Notes: generated by a model not told the origin, from the sequence alone. A DNA stretch of 64,000 nt from Lachnospiraceae bacterium (GCA_017550165.1 JAFZQH010000034.1:1-64000), one strand, 5' to 3'; counted from the first letter of the stretch, positions 1 through 8,997 are shown. A program made the numbers and translations.

Positions 1-2
1 GA

Positions 3-62
3 AAAAAGGTGGACATCTACTATCGCTTCGTGGGTAAGATGAGTATGAGGCGCAGAACTTGA
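3..62 (+). CDS. C-terminal end of a probable serine recombinase (partial)
   Basis: Only the last 19 codons are inside the window; the gene would start to the left of base 1. The frame beginning at base 3 reads KKVDIYYRFVGKMSMRRRT and then a TGA stop. The KxDIYYxFxG pattern resembles the C-terminal end of large serine recombinases carrying a DUF4368-type tail, which move integrative elements in Clostridia. No catalytic domain is visible, so this rests on a short motif recalled from the family. It could be a chance frame. If correct, the window opens at the edge of a mobile element. Confidence 0.4.
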   Translation, partial: KKVDIYYRFVGKMSMRRRT

Positions 63-70
63 TCTGCGCC
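49..70. other. 8-bp perfect inverted repeat
   Basis: GGCGCAGA and TCTGCGCC flank a 6-nt loop. The repeat overlaps the stop codon of the partial frame at 3-62. There is no T-run on either side, so it is not a classical intrinsic terminator. It may mark a recombination end or an mRNA 3' structure. Confidence 0.45.
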
Positions 71-123
71 CCGAGATTACTCAAAAATATAACGAAACAA
101 CAAGTGGAGCATACCGGGTAGTT

Positions 124-145
124 TGAGGGATCGTCCCCTGTCTCA
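124..145. repeat. REP-like palindrome, copy 1
   Basis: On the minus strand it reads TGAGACAGGGG, then ACGATCCCTCA, a diverged member of the GACAGGGGACGG family seen at six other places in this window. It abuts the stop codon of the gene at 146-2050, so it could act as that gene's 3' hairpin. Confidence 0.6.
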
Positions 146-2050
146 TTATGATACCTTTACCGTGAATGTCACGGGTTTGCTTACCTTGTTATAGTTGCCG
201 TCTCCGGCGGCAGTCACGTTGGCGGTGATGGGGTAGGTTCCTGCCGGGGTTCCCTTCTTTACGGTGATCTTACCGCTCTTGTTCATCTTGAACCTTTCAT
301 CTCCGCTCACCTTGGCATATGTAACCTTGCCTTTACCCTTCCTGGTGATCTTTATCACCTTTGTCACCGCTATGGTCCGGGATTTCTTCTTCAGGTCTTT
401 TGCCTTCAGCGTGGCCGGTTTCGTAACCGCTTTTACCTTCAGGGGGTTATCGGCCTTTTTGATCTTAAAGGTTTTCGTGATCTTGCCTTTGATCTTTCCC
501 TTACCGGTTATGGTTACAGCAGCCGTTCCCACCTTCTTGTTGTTCTTATAGGTTACAGTATAATCTGTCTTGTACTTAAGATTTTTGCCGCCTAAGTTAA
601 CCGTGAAATTCTGGGTTATGGCCTTGCCGGTATAAGCCTTATCGGATATTCCTTCCACAGTGGCGTTGGACATATCCTTCGCCTGCTTGGCATTCAGGAT
701 CTTGAAGGTCACATCCTTTGTATCCGTATACTCGCCCGTTCCGGTGATGGTCATGGTGGCTGTTCCCACATCTACGTTATTTGCATATGATAAGGAATAA
801 TCCACACCTTCCGTAAGAGTCTTACCGTCTACCGTTACTTTCGGATTCTGTGTTATGGCAGCCCTCGTGTATGTCTTATTGTACACACCGGTAACCGTTG
901 CATTTGAGATGGACTTTAATACCGGCTTAAGCGCCTCATTTATGGTAACCTTCAGGCATTCTGCCTGAGAATCGTTATGGTTTTTATCTCCTACTGCCTT
1001 ATACCACACATAGTAGGTTCCGGCATCCGTCCCTGTGGGGATGGACCCGCTCCAGCCGATTGCCGGGGCGGTAGTGGCATCCGTGCCAAGGGCATAGGCC
1101 ATCTCGCCGCCGTCTGCCTTGCCTGCCGTCACAAGATCCTGCGCAGAGCCATTTTCAGTCAATCCGGTCTTGGCTGTGGGAGCGGTTGTGACTTTCGCCG
1201 GGACAAGTTCTTTCGGAAACTGAACCTTCTTATATTTATCATCGAGCGCTCGTCCTTCGGTACTGACTGCAATATCCTCCTTGCCCTCAGTGCCGGCCGT
1301 GTTAGTCCATCCGGTACCGGAGATGGTGTTTATAACATTACCCCCTATGCCTTTCTTAGAGCCGACAGCCGTAACACTACCGCCTTCGATCACTATTTTA
1401 TCGTTTTCGTCGCCGAGGCCATAGTCTACACCGGTAGCGGTAACAGTGCCTTTTTTAATTATAATGGCATAATCGTTTAGTCTAGCGTCAGTATATATGC
1501 CTCTGGATAAATATCCTGTGCCTTCGGCAGTAACGGTGCCACCATTAATTGTTATGTTGCCATCATAACAATTAATACCGCCACCATAACCTGTGGCAGT
1601 AATTGTTCCGCTGTTGATAGTGATATTATGACTATTAACATAAATGCCAGTAACTTTGTCTGAAGTTATTTCCAGGGAACCGTTTCCGGAAATAGTTATA
1701 CCTGCATAACTGCTGAAGATTCCTTCATATTTACTGGTAATAGTATTTTCAGACGACAAAACAATTTGCAGTTCATAATCTCCGTTATATTTGATTCCTA
1801 TTCCCTCTGCGGTAATGTTAACTCCATTCAGATATAATGTGGGATTATGTCCGTCGTCGGTATTGGTATATGTCCAATTAGGCCCACTGGCCTGCGTAGT
1901 ACCTTGAGCTATTGGAGTCTGTCCGACACGAAGGAAGACTTCGTCCGCTTCAACACGCTTGGTAAATGCAATCATTGTCATCAATATCATGCCCAGCATG
2001 AATGCGATCCTTAACGCGCTGCCTGAAATACTTTTCATCTTGATTCTCAT
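146..2050 (-). CDS. Secreted beta-helix / Ig-like repeat protein
   Basis: This 634-residue protein has a basic N-terminus and a hydrophobic stretch (about 12-32) ending near VEADE, a typical Sec signal peptide. Residues about 40-245 hold short repeats of the type ITINSGTITATG, which suggest a right-handed parallel beta-helix. Residues about 280-370 form a YxVWYKAxGDKNH module common in clostridial surface proteins. Two tandem modules follow with TYTRAAITQNPKVTVDGK- and YTGKAITQNFTVNLGG-like openings, then a lysine-rich C-terminal Ig-like domain. No LPXTG or S-layer anchor is visible. The molecular role is unknown; adhesion or surface display is an inference. Confidence 0.75.
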   Translation of the reverse strand: MRIKMKSISGSALRIAFMLGMILMTMIAFTKRVEADEVFLRVGQTPIAQGTTQASGPNWTYTNTDDGHNPTLYLNGVNITAEGIGIKYNGDYELQIVLSSENTITSKYEGIFSSYAGITISGNGSLEITSDKVTGIYVNSHNITINSGTITATGYGGGINCYDGNITINGGTVTAEGTGYLSRGIYTDARLNDYAIIIKKGTVTATGVDYGLGDENDKIVIEGGSVTAVGSKKGIGGNVINTISGTGWTNTAGTEGKEDIAVSTEGRALDDKYKKVQFPKELVPAKVTTAPTAKTGLTENGSAQDLVTAGKADGGEMAYALGTDATTAPAIGWSGSIPTGTDAGTYYVWYKAVGDKNHNDSQAECLKVTINEALKPVLKSISNATVTGVYNKTYTRAAITQNPKVTVDGKTLTEGVDYSLSYANNVDVGTATMTITGTGEYTDTKDVTFKILNAKQAKDMSNATVEGISDKAYTGKAITQNFTVNLGGKNLKYKTDYTVTYKNNKKVGTAAVTITGKGKIKGKITKTFKIKKADNPLKVKAVTKPATLKAKDLKKKSRTIAVTKVIKITRKGKGKVTYAKVSGDERFKMNKSGKITVKKGTPAGTYPITANVTAAGDGNYNKVSKPVTFTVKVS

Positions 2051-2103
2051 AAACTATCTCCTCCCAGTTAATTATAGCAATGTTAAAATTCCCGTGCAAT
2101 ATA

Positions 2104-2120
2104 GTGTGACAGGGGGATCA
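2104..2120. repeat. REP-like half element, copy 2
   Basis: GTGTGACAGGGGGATCA matches the left half of the complete copy at 6077-6114. The pairing half is absent, so this looks like a decayed copy. It lies two bases past the stop codon of the gene at 2123-3529. Confidence 0.6.
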
Positions 2121-2122
2121 TA

Positions 2123-3529
2123 TCAGCCACCTATAATAGTCTGGTTGATACAGAGCTCTTTTTTGAATCTTCCACGGTTAAACACGCGCGTAAGACGCTC
2201 CCCGCCACATGAATTGGAGTAAATAAAACTTTCGCACCGTGACAGGAGATAGACCGCATAAAAGTAATTCACGGTGACATCAACGAGATGTTCATCATAT
2301 TCGTCCCGGTCATAGGTCTCTTTTTCCAATTCTGCGATCGTCTTTACGTTTTCCATCCGGTGTACGCTGTAACGCTCCTGACTGACGGCGATCATTGTAT
2401 TTCCGAAGGCTTCCTTCATGGCAGAAAGCATATCTTCGTCCTCTGTCGCAAGAAAGATACCATCGTATCCGTCCTCCTCCATCCACTGCCTGATCACAGG
2501 AATGGACAATTCTACCCCGACCGGTTTTGACAGTCCCTGCATATTGGCGGTGAAATAGTCAGAGCCCCGCAGAAGGACCCCCAGCATACGCTTATTCCCG
2601 AGTACGGCATCTGCATATTCTTCCATTTCTTTTCTGAAAGCAGGATTAAGGGAATCCGTATCGTACACAGCCTCAGTGGCCTTTCCCACAACCCTTGCAG
2701 TCCAGGTCCCGAAAAAATTCACGATATATACAGTGTTTGTATCGTCAGAGTCCTTCGGGGTAAGAGGAATGTCAAAGTATCTTTGCAGCATATCATCCGG
2801 GTATCTGGAACTGTGAGGTTCGATGGTCGTCCGGACCCCGAATCTGTCGAAAAACTTCTTAAGTCTTGTGTATGAGTCCAGAATACTTCCGATACCTTCG
2901 AATTTCGGCATACATATTTTCGCATATTTTATCTGTTCCACGGGCAGATCCGTAAGCCACTGGAAAAGGAAAATGTGGTGGAAACAGTATATTTGGTCCA
3001 CCTGATTAAAATCATTTAAGATCGGTGCATAGTAAAACACATTCGTTACACGCATAAGCGTAGGGTCACCTGCATCCGGTTCCTTATCCGAAACAGAGAG
3101 ACGATCCGATTCCGGAATAAACATCTTTATCCGGTCGTCCGCAAATACAATGCTCATATCCGTGTGCGCAAGAAGTAGCCGGGCCACCGTGATCGTGTAC
3201 TCATTGGCTTCCTTGAACCAGACCTTTTTCATTCCGCTGAAGAGATCGAAGCTCATTTTTGAAGCATCTTCTTCATCATATTTGTAATAAGGCGGATAGA
3301 AGGGGTGATCCTCCATAAAATCGGCCTTCGGGTAAGAGTCAAATTGCTTTGCCCATAGGATGTTCTCAGTATAATGAAGGCAATAATCCTCTCCGTCAGG
3401 GTTTATTACCTGGAAATTCTTTTCCCCCTTAAGCACTCCTTCCAGAGCATCATGAAAAACACGTGGGCCGTGTATCAACTTGCGAAAATTAATTGCACCG
3501 GAATATGGCATGATCTGCAGCATAGTCAT
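2123..3529 (-). CDS. Glycosyltransferase-like protein (fucosyltransferase-like fold)
   Basis: This is a 468-residue soluble protein with no signal peptide. The C-terminal half carries GVLLRGSDYF (about 315), DGIFLATEDEDM (about 355) and a final segment around LLSRCESFIYSNSCGGERL. These resemble the donor-binding RGxD, T(D/E)D and final S motifs of NodZ/FUT8-type GT23 fucosyltransferases, but only loosely. It starts with ATG overlapping the stop of the DUF3786 gene by four bases, so it is translationally coupled to it. The acceptor is unknown, and a non-enzymatic member of the same fold is possible. Confidence 0.5.
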   Translation of the reverse strand: MTMLQIMPYSGAINFRKLIHGPRVFHDALEGVLKGEKNFQVINPDGEDYCLHYTENILWAKQFDSYPKADFMEDHPFYPPYYKYDEEDASKMSFDLFSGMKKVWFKEANEYTITVARLLLAHTDMSIVFADDRIKMFIPESDRLSVSDKEPDAGDPTLMRVTNVFYYAPILNDFNQVDQIYCFHHIFLFQWLTDLPVEQIKYAKICMPKFEGIGSILDSYTRLKKFFDRFGVRTTIEPHSSRYPDDMLQRYFDIPLTPKDSDDTNTVYIVNFFGTWTARVVGKATEAVYDTDSLNPAFRKEMEEYADAVLGNKRMLGVLLRGSDYFTANMQGLSKPVGVELSIPVIRQWMEEDGYDGIFLATEDEDMLSAMKEAFGNTMIAVSQERYSVHRMENVKTIAELEKETYDRDEYDEHLVDVTVNYFYAVYLLSRCESFIYSNSCGGERLTRVFNRGRFKKELCINQTIIGG

Positions 3530-4224
3530 TCCCCCATTCGTATTATCTTCTCAAAAAGGTCCGACACCAGGCAGCCCGTAGTCTCTATATGAACATAATC
3601 CGTTATGTTCTCGTCCACCAGGACCTTTACCTGTGCCGGGAAATCCTCATCTGCTTCCCAATAGTTTAACTGCAGGGGTATCTGCGGAAAAGGATAGAAC
3701 ATATAAGCCAGATCCGCCTTGGCCATGAGAGGCTTGCCCCCTGCTGCCAGACAGGCCGCTTCAAGGGCGCCCTTACCTTCCGGAAACCTCTTTATAAAAT
3801 CATTAAAGAGGACGTCTTCCTGGGGATGGCGTACGTGCCTCGGATCAAGGGACCCATTTTGAACCCAGTTCCCGGACAGCTTCGGCTGATCTTTGGTATA
3901 GAAAAGTATGTGATAGATGGCCATGGCTGTATTGGCGTAGAGCCTGCCGTGCCAGCCCTCCTCCAGAGGAATGTGATCCGGATCCGGATCCTTCTCATAG
4001 GGCTCCTCCGACTTCTTCTCAATACGGCCCAGCTTAAGACTCAGCCTGTAATCCTCATCATAATACCTTATGTAGAGGAAGTCCTCATCGTAGTCCAATC
4101 CAAGTATCCCCGCTATCCGCGCAGGATCAAAGCCGGCAAATCTCTCAAGCCACTGCCTCTCCATCTCTTCAAAGGTCGAGAAGGCGAAGCCTCTGTTCTG
4201 GTATGCATGATAATTAATGCTCAT
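3526..4224 (-). CDS. DUF3786 domain-containing protein
   Basis: The 232-residue product matches the DUF3786 pattern in its second half: KADLAYMFYPFPQIPLQLNYW, then DEDFPAQVKVLVDENITDY, then a final ETTGCLVSDLFEKI. The family is cytosolic and its function is not established; some members occur beside corrinoid or metal-related genes. The start overlaps the end of the lipoprotein gene by 11 bases, and its own stop overlaps the next start by four, so it is the middle gene of a tightly coupled trio. Confidence 0.75.
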   Translation of the reverse strand: MSINYHAYQNRGFAFSTFEEMERQWLERFAGFDPARIAGILGLDYDEDFLYIRYYDEDYRLSLKLGRIEKKSEEPYEKDPDPDHIPLEEGWHGRLYANTAMAIYHILFYTKDQPKLSGNWVQNGSLDPRHVRHPQEDVLFNDFIKRFPEGKGALEAACLAAGGKPLMAKADLAYMFYPFPQIPLQLNYWEADEDFPAQVKVLVDENITDYVHIETTGCLVSDLFEKIIRMGE

Positions 4225-5215
4225 AAGATCCTCCCGGCTCTTCTTCTATGACCAGGTCACAGTCCGTAAGGTAATTGCGGGCATAAAGGAAATAACGCCT
4301 GCCTCCGATCACGGCCATATCATATAAAAGTATGCCTTCTTTTGTCCCGGTGGGTATTATCTGCCCCGGCCCCAACCGTTTAAATGACCTGTCAAATGAT
4401 GCTCGGTAGGCCCCGGCCCCCATATATGATCTTCCCGGAGAAGATATATCGCTGCTGTAGTACAGGCAAAATCCCCCGTCTTCTTTCACAAAGCAGGCCG
4501 GCTCCTGATCCGCATCGGCCGCAAGCAGGATCTTTTCCTCGCACCAGGTCCGCCCTTTGTCTTCGGACTTTTTCAGGCATATTGCAGACCTTCCCTTATC
4601 AACAGTCTCCTTTTCGTAGACGCAGATAATGGCCTTATCCTCCGCCATAATATCAACATCCTCGATATTATGGCGTTCATGTAAAACGTCGGATACGTGA
4701 TCCCATTTTTTTAAGTCTTTTGATGAATAAAAATGAAGGACGTAGTCACCATTCTCCTTACCGGGATCATCGTTATTAACATTTCCGGTGACCTCTATTA
4801 CGGTCAGAAAAAAGTCCTCACCCGATCTTGCTATGGCAGGATCTATCAGAAGGTTGCGGCTGCTTAAGATAACATCATTACCGGTCACATTATTATCCCC
4901 GTCAAAATGAACCATCCCAACTTCGCCGGCACTGTTGCCGTATACCAGAAGGTCTTTCTCATCAAGGCAGGCTATCCAGTTGACCTTGATATCATATGTC
5001 CTGCGATCCTTCCCGTGAAGATCAAAGGAAGTGAGATTGCCCTCCACGCCGGTCCACACTCTGCCCTGAAAAAACTTTGCATCTCCGTTATGCAGCTTGC
5101 TGACAACTGCAATCTTACCGTCTTCTTTCCCGCAGCCGGACATGCTGAAAATAACGGATGCCAGTAATGCCGCCCCTATCAATAAATGCCTGAGCCATGT
5201 TCTGAATTCTTTCAT
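4214..5215 (-). CDS. Beta-propeller lipoprotein with Asp-box repeat
   Basis: The 333-residue protein begins with a lipoprotein signal: a basic start, a hydrophobic run, then MSGCGKE, with the cysteine at about residue 28 as the likely lipidation site. The rest is beta-rich. SEDKGRTW (about 215) is an Asp-box as in sialidase/BNR propellers, and FYSSKDLKKWDHV resembles the blade motif of GH43-like five-bladed propellers. No complete catalytic set was recognised, so a ligand-binding role is as likely as hydrolysis. It is the first of three overlapping genes and lies 32 bp after the membrane protein gene. Confidence 0.6.
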   Translation of the reverse strand: MKEFRTWLRHLLIGAALLASVIFSMSGCGKEDGKIAVVSKLHNGDAKFFQGRVWTGVEGNLTSFDLHGKDRRTYDIKVNWIACLDEKDLLVYGNSAGEVGMVHFDGDNNVTGNDVILSSRNLLIDPAIARSGEDFFLTVIEVTGNVNNDDPGKENGDYVLHFYSSKDLKKWDHVSDVLHERHNIEDVDIMAEDKAIICVYEKETVDKGRSAICLKKSEDKGRTWCEEKILLAADADQEPACFVKEDGGFCLYYSSDISSPGRSYMGAGAYRASFDRSFKRLGPGQIIPTGTKEGILLYDMAVIGGRRYFLYARNYLTDCDLVIEEEPGGSYEH

Positions 5216-5247
5216 TCCCGGTTGATCCTATATTCATTAAAGCACTC

Positions 5248-5994
5248 TCATACGCCTCGGTATTTGATCCTGAGATAGACTGCGAACAGGATCATGCCTA
5301 CCGTACTTATCGCATAAAATACAACAGTGGTCCAGCCGATGCCAACCTGTGCCCCGAAGAGGTCTACCTTTTTGAGATTGAAAGCGCAAAATGCGATCAG
5401 ATACAGGATAGCGATAATAATCGACATGATCGTGAACTTCCTGTTTTCAAGAACGACTGCTGTTATAACGATACCAAGCAATAATGCGAACACTATGGTA
5501 AGATTCTTGAAACCGTCAATATTGTTATAAACGACTTTAAACACCTTGGGGATGTCATCCAGCGTGTTGATCTCGACGATAAATTTGCGGTACATCACCA
5601 AAACCATCGTCTGGATGATCCCAACCCCGACAAGTATGACGCCCCACAAAAACAAAAGTTTATATATCATCTCCGCAGGAAGCGCCGAGAGTTCTTTCCC
5701 TAGGCTGTCTTCCTGCAGACGCCCCATCATCGCACGGTCTTCCTCGTCTACTACACCTATGTAGCTTCTGATCCTTTTTATGGCTATAAAAAACACCAAC
5801 ACGATAAAGACGATGGAAAAACTGGTTACGAAGTGCTGCATCGCCCAAACCGAGTCGTCTAACATATCAACCTGGTTTTTCCCGTTCAACATAACAGACT
5901 GGAGCACAAGCTGGATAATGATCGATAAGAACTGGATGGCCGTTGCGAAGATCAGCGTATTTGAAAGAATATGTTTTTTGCTTGACAGATACAT
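5248..5994 (-). CDS. Multi-pass membrane protein of unknown function
   Basis: The 248-residue product has about six hydrophobic segments (near 12-35, 52-72, 108-133, 160-180, 187-205 and 218-241). A charged cytoplasmic loop near 75-100 reads RIRSYIGVVDEEDRAMM. No family motif was recognised. It precedes the lipoprotein/DUF3786/glycosyltransferase-like trio by 32 bp and is probably co-transcribed with it. Confidence 0.6.
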   Translation of the reverse strand: MYLSSKKHILSNTLIFATAIQFLSIIIQLVLQSVMLNGKNQVDMLDDSVWAMQHFVTSFSIVFIVLVFFIAIKRIRSYIGVVDEEDRAMMGRLQEDSLGKELSALPAEMIYKLLFLWGVILVGVGIIQTMVLVMYRKFIVEINTLDDIPKVFKVVYNNIDGFKNLTIVFALLLGIVITAVVLENRKFTIMSIIIAILYLIAFCAFNLKKVDLFGAQVGIGWTTVVFYAISTVGMILFAVYLRIKYRGV

Positions 5995-6076
5995 TCTTTG
6001 TCTCCTCCCCGGCTTTTTTTACATTTTCACCATCATTGTATCATCTTCTCTCGCAAATTATAAGACTTTTCTTATA

Positions 6077-6114
6077 TGTGACAGGGGGACGGTCCTTTTG
6101 TCACACCGTCCCCC
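6077..6114. repeat. REP-like palindrome, copy 3 (most complete)
   Basis: The order is TGTGACA, GGGGGACGG, a 6-nt spacer, TGTCACA, CCGTCCCCC. The two 7-mers pair, and the two 9-mers pair perfectly, in an interleaved a-b-a'-b' order. Either hairpin can form alone, and a pseudoknot is possible. It lies between the hicB stop and the membrane protein gene and may serve as a 3' structure for hicB. Confidence 0.75.
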
Positions 6115-6135
6115 GAATGATCATCCCAAGTACAC

Positions 6136-6489
6136 TCATACGGACTTAAGACCTTTTCCAAAAAATGCTTCCATCGCCATAGAAACCACCTGATTCAACG
6201 AATATCCGTTTTCCGCTCCATATTCTGCCGCCCGGGCATGAAGGCTTGGCGTAGTTCGAACATTGAAACATCCGGAATACTCCTTTTGCGGCTCCTTTCC
6301 GATCCTTTTGCACAGGGCAAGGTAGTTCTCAATGCAGTCATGGAATGAAGTTTCTAGTTCATCGATCGATGCCCCGTGAAAATTTAGAGAGTCAGAGACA
6401 CCGAACACTTCTCCGACAAATATCTTATCACCCTCATCATATGCAATAGACGCCCTATATCCCTTGTATTTCATCATGTCAGATTTCAT
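6136..6489 (-). CDS. hicB: HicB-family antitoxin
   Basis: The 117-residue protein has the HicB layout. The N-terminal half (about 8-60) is the partial RNase H-like fold with YKGYRASIAYDEGDKIFVGE and the segment SIDELETSFHDCIENYL. The C-terminal half (about 75-112) is a ribbon-helix-helix with NVRTTPSLHARAAEYGAENG and SLNQVVSMAMEAF. Such antitoxins neutralise the mRNA interferase HicA and repress their own promoter. Its ATG lies within the last codons of the broken hicA remnant, the usual overlap for this pair. Because hicA is interrupted, this antitoxin is probably orphaned. Confidence 0.85.
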   Translation of the reverse strand: MKSDMMKYKGYRASIAYDEGDKIFVGEVFGVSDSLNFHGASIDELETSFHDCIENYLALCKRIGKEPQKEYSGCFNVRTTPSLHARAAEYGAENGYSLNQVVSMAMEAFFGKGLKSV

Positions 6490-6663
6490 CGCGGTCCTCC
6501 TTTTCTCCTATTTCCTCAATAAACTTCCTGATCTTATCTATCTGATACTTATATAATTCTTTTCCGGGATGTGGCCCGTCAAATTGTCCAGTTCTCTGAT
6601 GGAAAAGTTCTTAGGATATGGTTTCCTGAATAGTTTCGAGATCAATTCTTTCTTTTTTGGCAT
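6479..6663 (-). pseudogene. hicA: hicA toxin remnant with internal frame-shifting deletion
   Basis: An ATG at 6663 follows a strong AAGGAGG site and opens MPKKKELISKLFRKPYPKNF then SIRELDN, a typical HicA N-terminus, but stops after 41 codons. A second frame overlapping it reads QFDGPHPGKELYKYQIDKIR and onward to EDRDEI, the typical HicA C-terminus. The span is 185 bases, not a multiple of three, and shorter than the usual roughly 80-90 codons. The missing middle is where the catalytic glycine/histidine segment lies. I infer a deletion of roughly 70 bases with the junction near 6583, just after RELD. Confidence 0.8.
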
Positions 6664-6736
6664 TTATCCTCCTTGTAACTATAATTTAGTTGCAAATATC
6701 GTAACACATCTTTTCACTGTTTTCAAGATATATGAC

Positions 6737-8572
6737 TCAGCACTCCACCATAGAGAATATATAGGTTGAGCGACCCAGTTTCAGTTCATCCCCTTCCTGA
6801 AGCGCATACTCGCGGTTAGGATCTAAAGGGATACCGTTGAGGCTTGTACCGTTGGTGCTGTTAAGGTCTGTCAGGTAAAATGCACCGTCTGCCTTGGTAA
6901 ATCTGCAGTGAACCCTGCTTATGTATGCATCGTCGATAACACCGTCAGCATAGCTTAAGGTCTTGCCCACAACAAAGGGAAATGTGTTTATCATAAGGGG
7001 ATTTTTTGTACTGCCTAAGGCTGGAATAAGACCCGGCATCTGATGCAGGCTTTCCGAGAGCAGCCCTGTCTTCTCATACTCTTCACGGAGCAGGCCTGTT
7101 TTCCCGGGATCTTCCCGAAGAAGACCTGTTCCGTGATAATTGCCTTGCACGCCTTTAAGATAATCATTGTCCGTTTGCGGACCGTAATGCCGATCACGCT
7201 CTGTATAATCCTCTCTCGGATTACACACTTCTCTGTATGCAGATTGTACGCTTCTGCCGGAAGCACTATCAGGCTCCTGATTTCTCCTACTACTTCCCCG
7301 GCAAACATTCTGTACATTTCTGCCGGTTCCGATATCCTTCTCCGAACTACTCCGACCTCTCAAGGGCCCGTCCTCTTTATCCGGCCCCCGTAGCCTGTCC
7401 ATTTTCTTTCTGCCATCCTTATTGTCTTTCTTATCCTTTGCTATTCCTAAAGCCTCTGCCGCCTGCTTCGCCTTTCTCCTGCTTTTTACTATGCAGGTCA
7501 CTATTATATCCACTGCCAGCACACCCAGAAGCCCTGCCGCTATCACTCCCTTGGTTCCCATGCGGCGAAGAAGGCTGTCATAAATAAGCCATATGATCAC
7601 CCCTGCGGCAGCGATCCATATAAGATAATCTACTACTGATTTCTGCCCCGGTTTTTTCTTGATCTTGATATCCCCTACTTCATCTTCATTCTTCTTGGAT
7701 CGTCTCTTTGCTTTATTCCTGTCCTTCTCCCCTTTTTTTAAATCCCTTCTCCTGGGACCGTCAAAGTCCTTCATGCCGGTGTCTGTATCTGCAGACCTTT
7801 CTCCCGCATGGTCCCGGTCTCCATCCGGAAACCTTTCCGGAGCCTTCCTTCGGATATCCCCTCTAAAGCTTCCACTTTCATAATTGTCTGCCTCTATCTT
7901 CTCAGAGCCTATATCGGGATATCTTCCGGGACCGGCCACAGACCTGATGGCTTCACGGTTTTCCTCACTTAAGCTTTCATTATCCGGGAATCCTCCTTGT
8001 GCCCCCGGTCCTTCCCTGAAACCCACACCTACCGATGATACCGCTGTAAGTCTCTTGATCTCCTCAAGCACCAGCTCGTCCTTCCCCGTTGCTTCAAAGA
8101 ACCCGTACGCCATTTTCACTGCCTGAAAATCCCCATGATCGACCCGGCTTATGAGATATTCCCCCAGGCTGTGAAGGGCGCCGGCCACATCCTCCTGCCT
8201 GTCCGGGAGATAGAGGAAATCCACCTTGTCCTCTCCCGTAAAGAAAATGTACTCCGGATCAAATATCAGCCCTTCCGGCTCAAGGAGGTACTCCTGCACC
8301 GTCTCCAGGACTTTTTCAACTCCTCTTATAAGGGCCGAAACATTCTTCCGATCCATTTTTTTCTTGGAAAATACAACAGAGAGCGGCTGTTTCCCCGTTA
8401 TGTCATAAAAGAGTTTAAAGCTTCCGTCTTCAGATCCGGTGGCAAGGGCAGGTATCCCTTCCAGACGATTATTTTTCAGTATCTCTATGCGATAATCCTT
8501 ACACTCCTCCAGATTCTCATCCCACAACACCAATGCTGTTCCGCCAAGCCTCTTTCTGAACTCACTTATCAT
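6737..8572 (-). CDS. DUF6382 / FHA domain membrane protein of the Tad operon
   Basis: The 611-residue protein has three parts. Residues 1-175 match the DUF6382 region often found with C-terminal FHA domains in Clostridia. A low-complexity charged linker follows, with two hydrophobic segments near 315-365 (VVDYLIWIAAAGVIIWLIYD and a second). The C-terminal FHA domain (about 535-608) carries GK, SRVHCRF and LNSTNGTSLNG, the phosphothreonine-binding signature. It likely couples Ser/Thr phosphorylation to pilus assembly; this role is inferred from position. It is the last gene of the operon, and its start overlaps the TadE gene by four bases. Confidence 0.8.
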   Translation of the reverse strand: MISEFRKRLGGTALVLWDENLEECKDYRIEILKNNRLEGIPALATGSEDGSFKLFYDITGKQPLSVVFSKKKMDRKNVSALIRGVEKVLETVQEYLLEPEGLIFDPEYIFFTGEDKVDFLYLPDRQEDVAGALHSLGEYLISRVDHGDFQAVKMAYGFFEATGKDELVLEEIKRLTAVSSVGVGFREGPGAQGGFPDNESLSEENREAIRSVAGPGRYPDIGSEKIEADNYESGSFRGDIRRKAPERFPDGDRDHAGERSADTDTGMKDFDGPRRRDLKKGEKDRNKAKRRSKKNEDEVGDIKIKKKPGQKSVVDYLIWIAAAGVIIWLIYDSLLRRMGTKGVIAAGLLGVLAVDIIVTCIVKSRRKAKQAAEALGIAKDKKDNKDGRKKMDRLRGPDKEDGPLRGRSSSEKDIGTGRNVQNVCRGSSRRNQEPDSASGRSVQSAYREVCNPREDYTERDRHYGPQTDNDYLKGVQGNYHGTGLLREDPGKTGLLREEYEKTGLLSESLHQMPGLIPALGSTKNPLMINTFPFVVGKTLSYADGVIDDAYISRVHCRFTKADGAFYLTDLNSTNGTSLNGIPLDPNREYALQEGDELKLGRSTYIFSMVEC

Positions 8573-8997
8573 ATGAGTGCCTTTACCCTCCTTACATTCC
8601 TGATAAATTCAACCGGCATGGGCCTCTCTCCGCTGCCGGATACCTCCAGTTCCATATCTTTCACTATACCTACGGGATTGAACATCCTTCCCTTAAATTT
8701 GACCTTCATTTTATTTCCCTTAAAATCACACTGAAGATCGTAGCTTTTCATGGCGACCAGCGCCTTATCAAGATCCGCAGCCATCTCCTGGCGGACCTGT
8801 CCTACCTTTGTCTCCAGTTCCCCGCCCTGGTATGTCTGTTTCCCGATATGCCGCTCGATGATCCCCGTGGCAATGGCCGCATTGCTCAGATAAAAGCAAA
8901 AATACATCACGGTAAATATCGCAAAGAAACAGAAAGGAACTATAAATGAGGCTTCTACCGTAAATGAGCCCTCTGCCCATGATCTCTTTCTATCCAT
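8569..8997 (-). CDS. TadE-like pseudopilin
   Basis: The 142-residue protein opens with basic residues and GSFTVEASFIVPFCFFAIF, the prepilin-like TVEAS motif with glutamate at position +5 of the processed chain, followed by one membrane helix. TadE-family minor pilins are cleaved by a Tad prepilin peptidase and help build the pilus. The start overlaps the second prepilin peptidase gene by eight bases, and the stop overlaps the FHA gene by four. Confidence 0.8.
   Translation of the reverse strand: MDRKRSWAEGSFTVEASFIVPFCFFAIFTVMYFCFYLSNAAIATGIIERHIGKQTYQGGELETKVGQVRQEMAADLDKALVAMKSYDLQCDFKGNKMKVKFKGRMFNPVGIVKDMELEVSGSGERPMPVEFIRNVRRVKALI

Noticed and set aside
977..1480. Plus-strand reading frame opposite the beta-helix protein gene
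   Set aside because: Low-complexity and Cys-rich product without a start signal; a shadow of the secreted protein gene.
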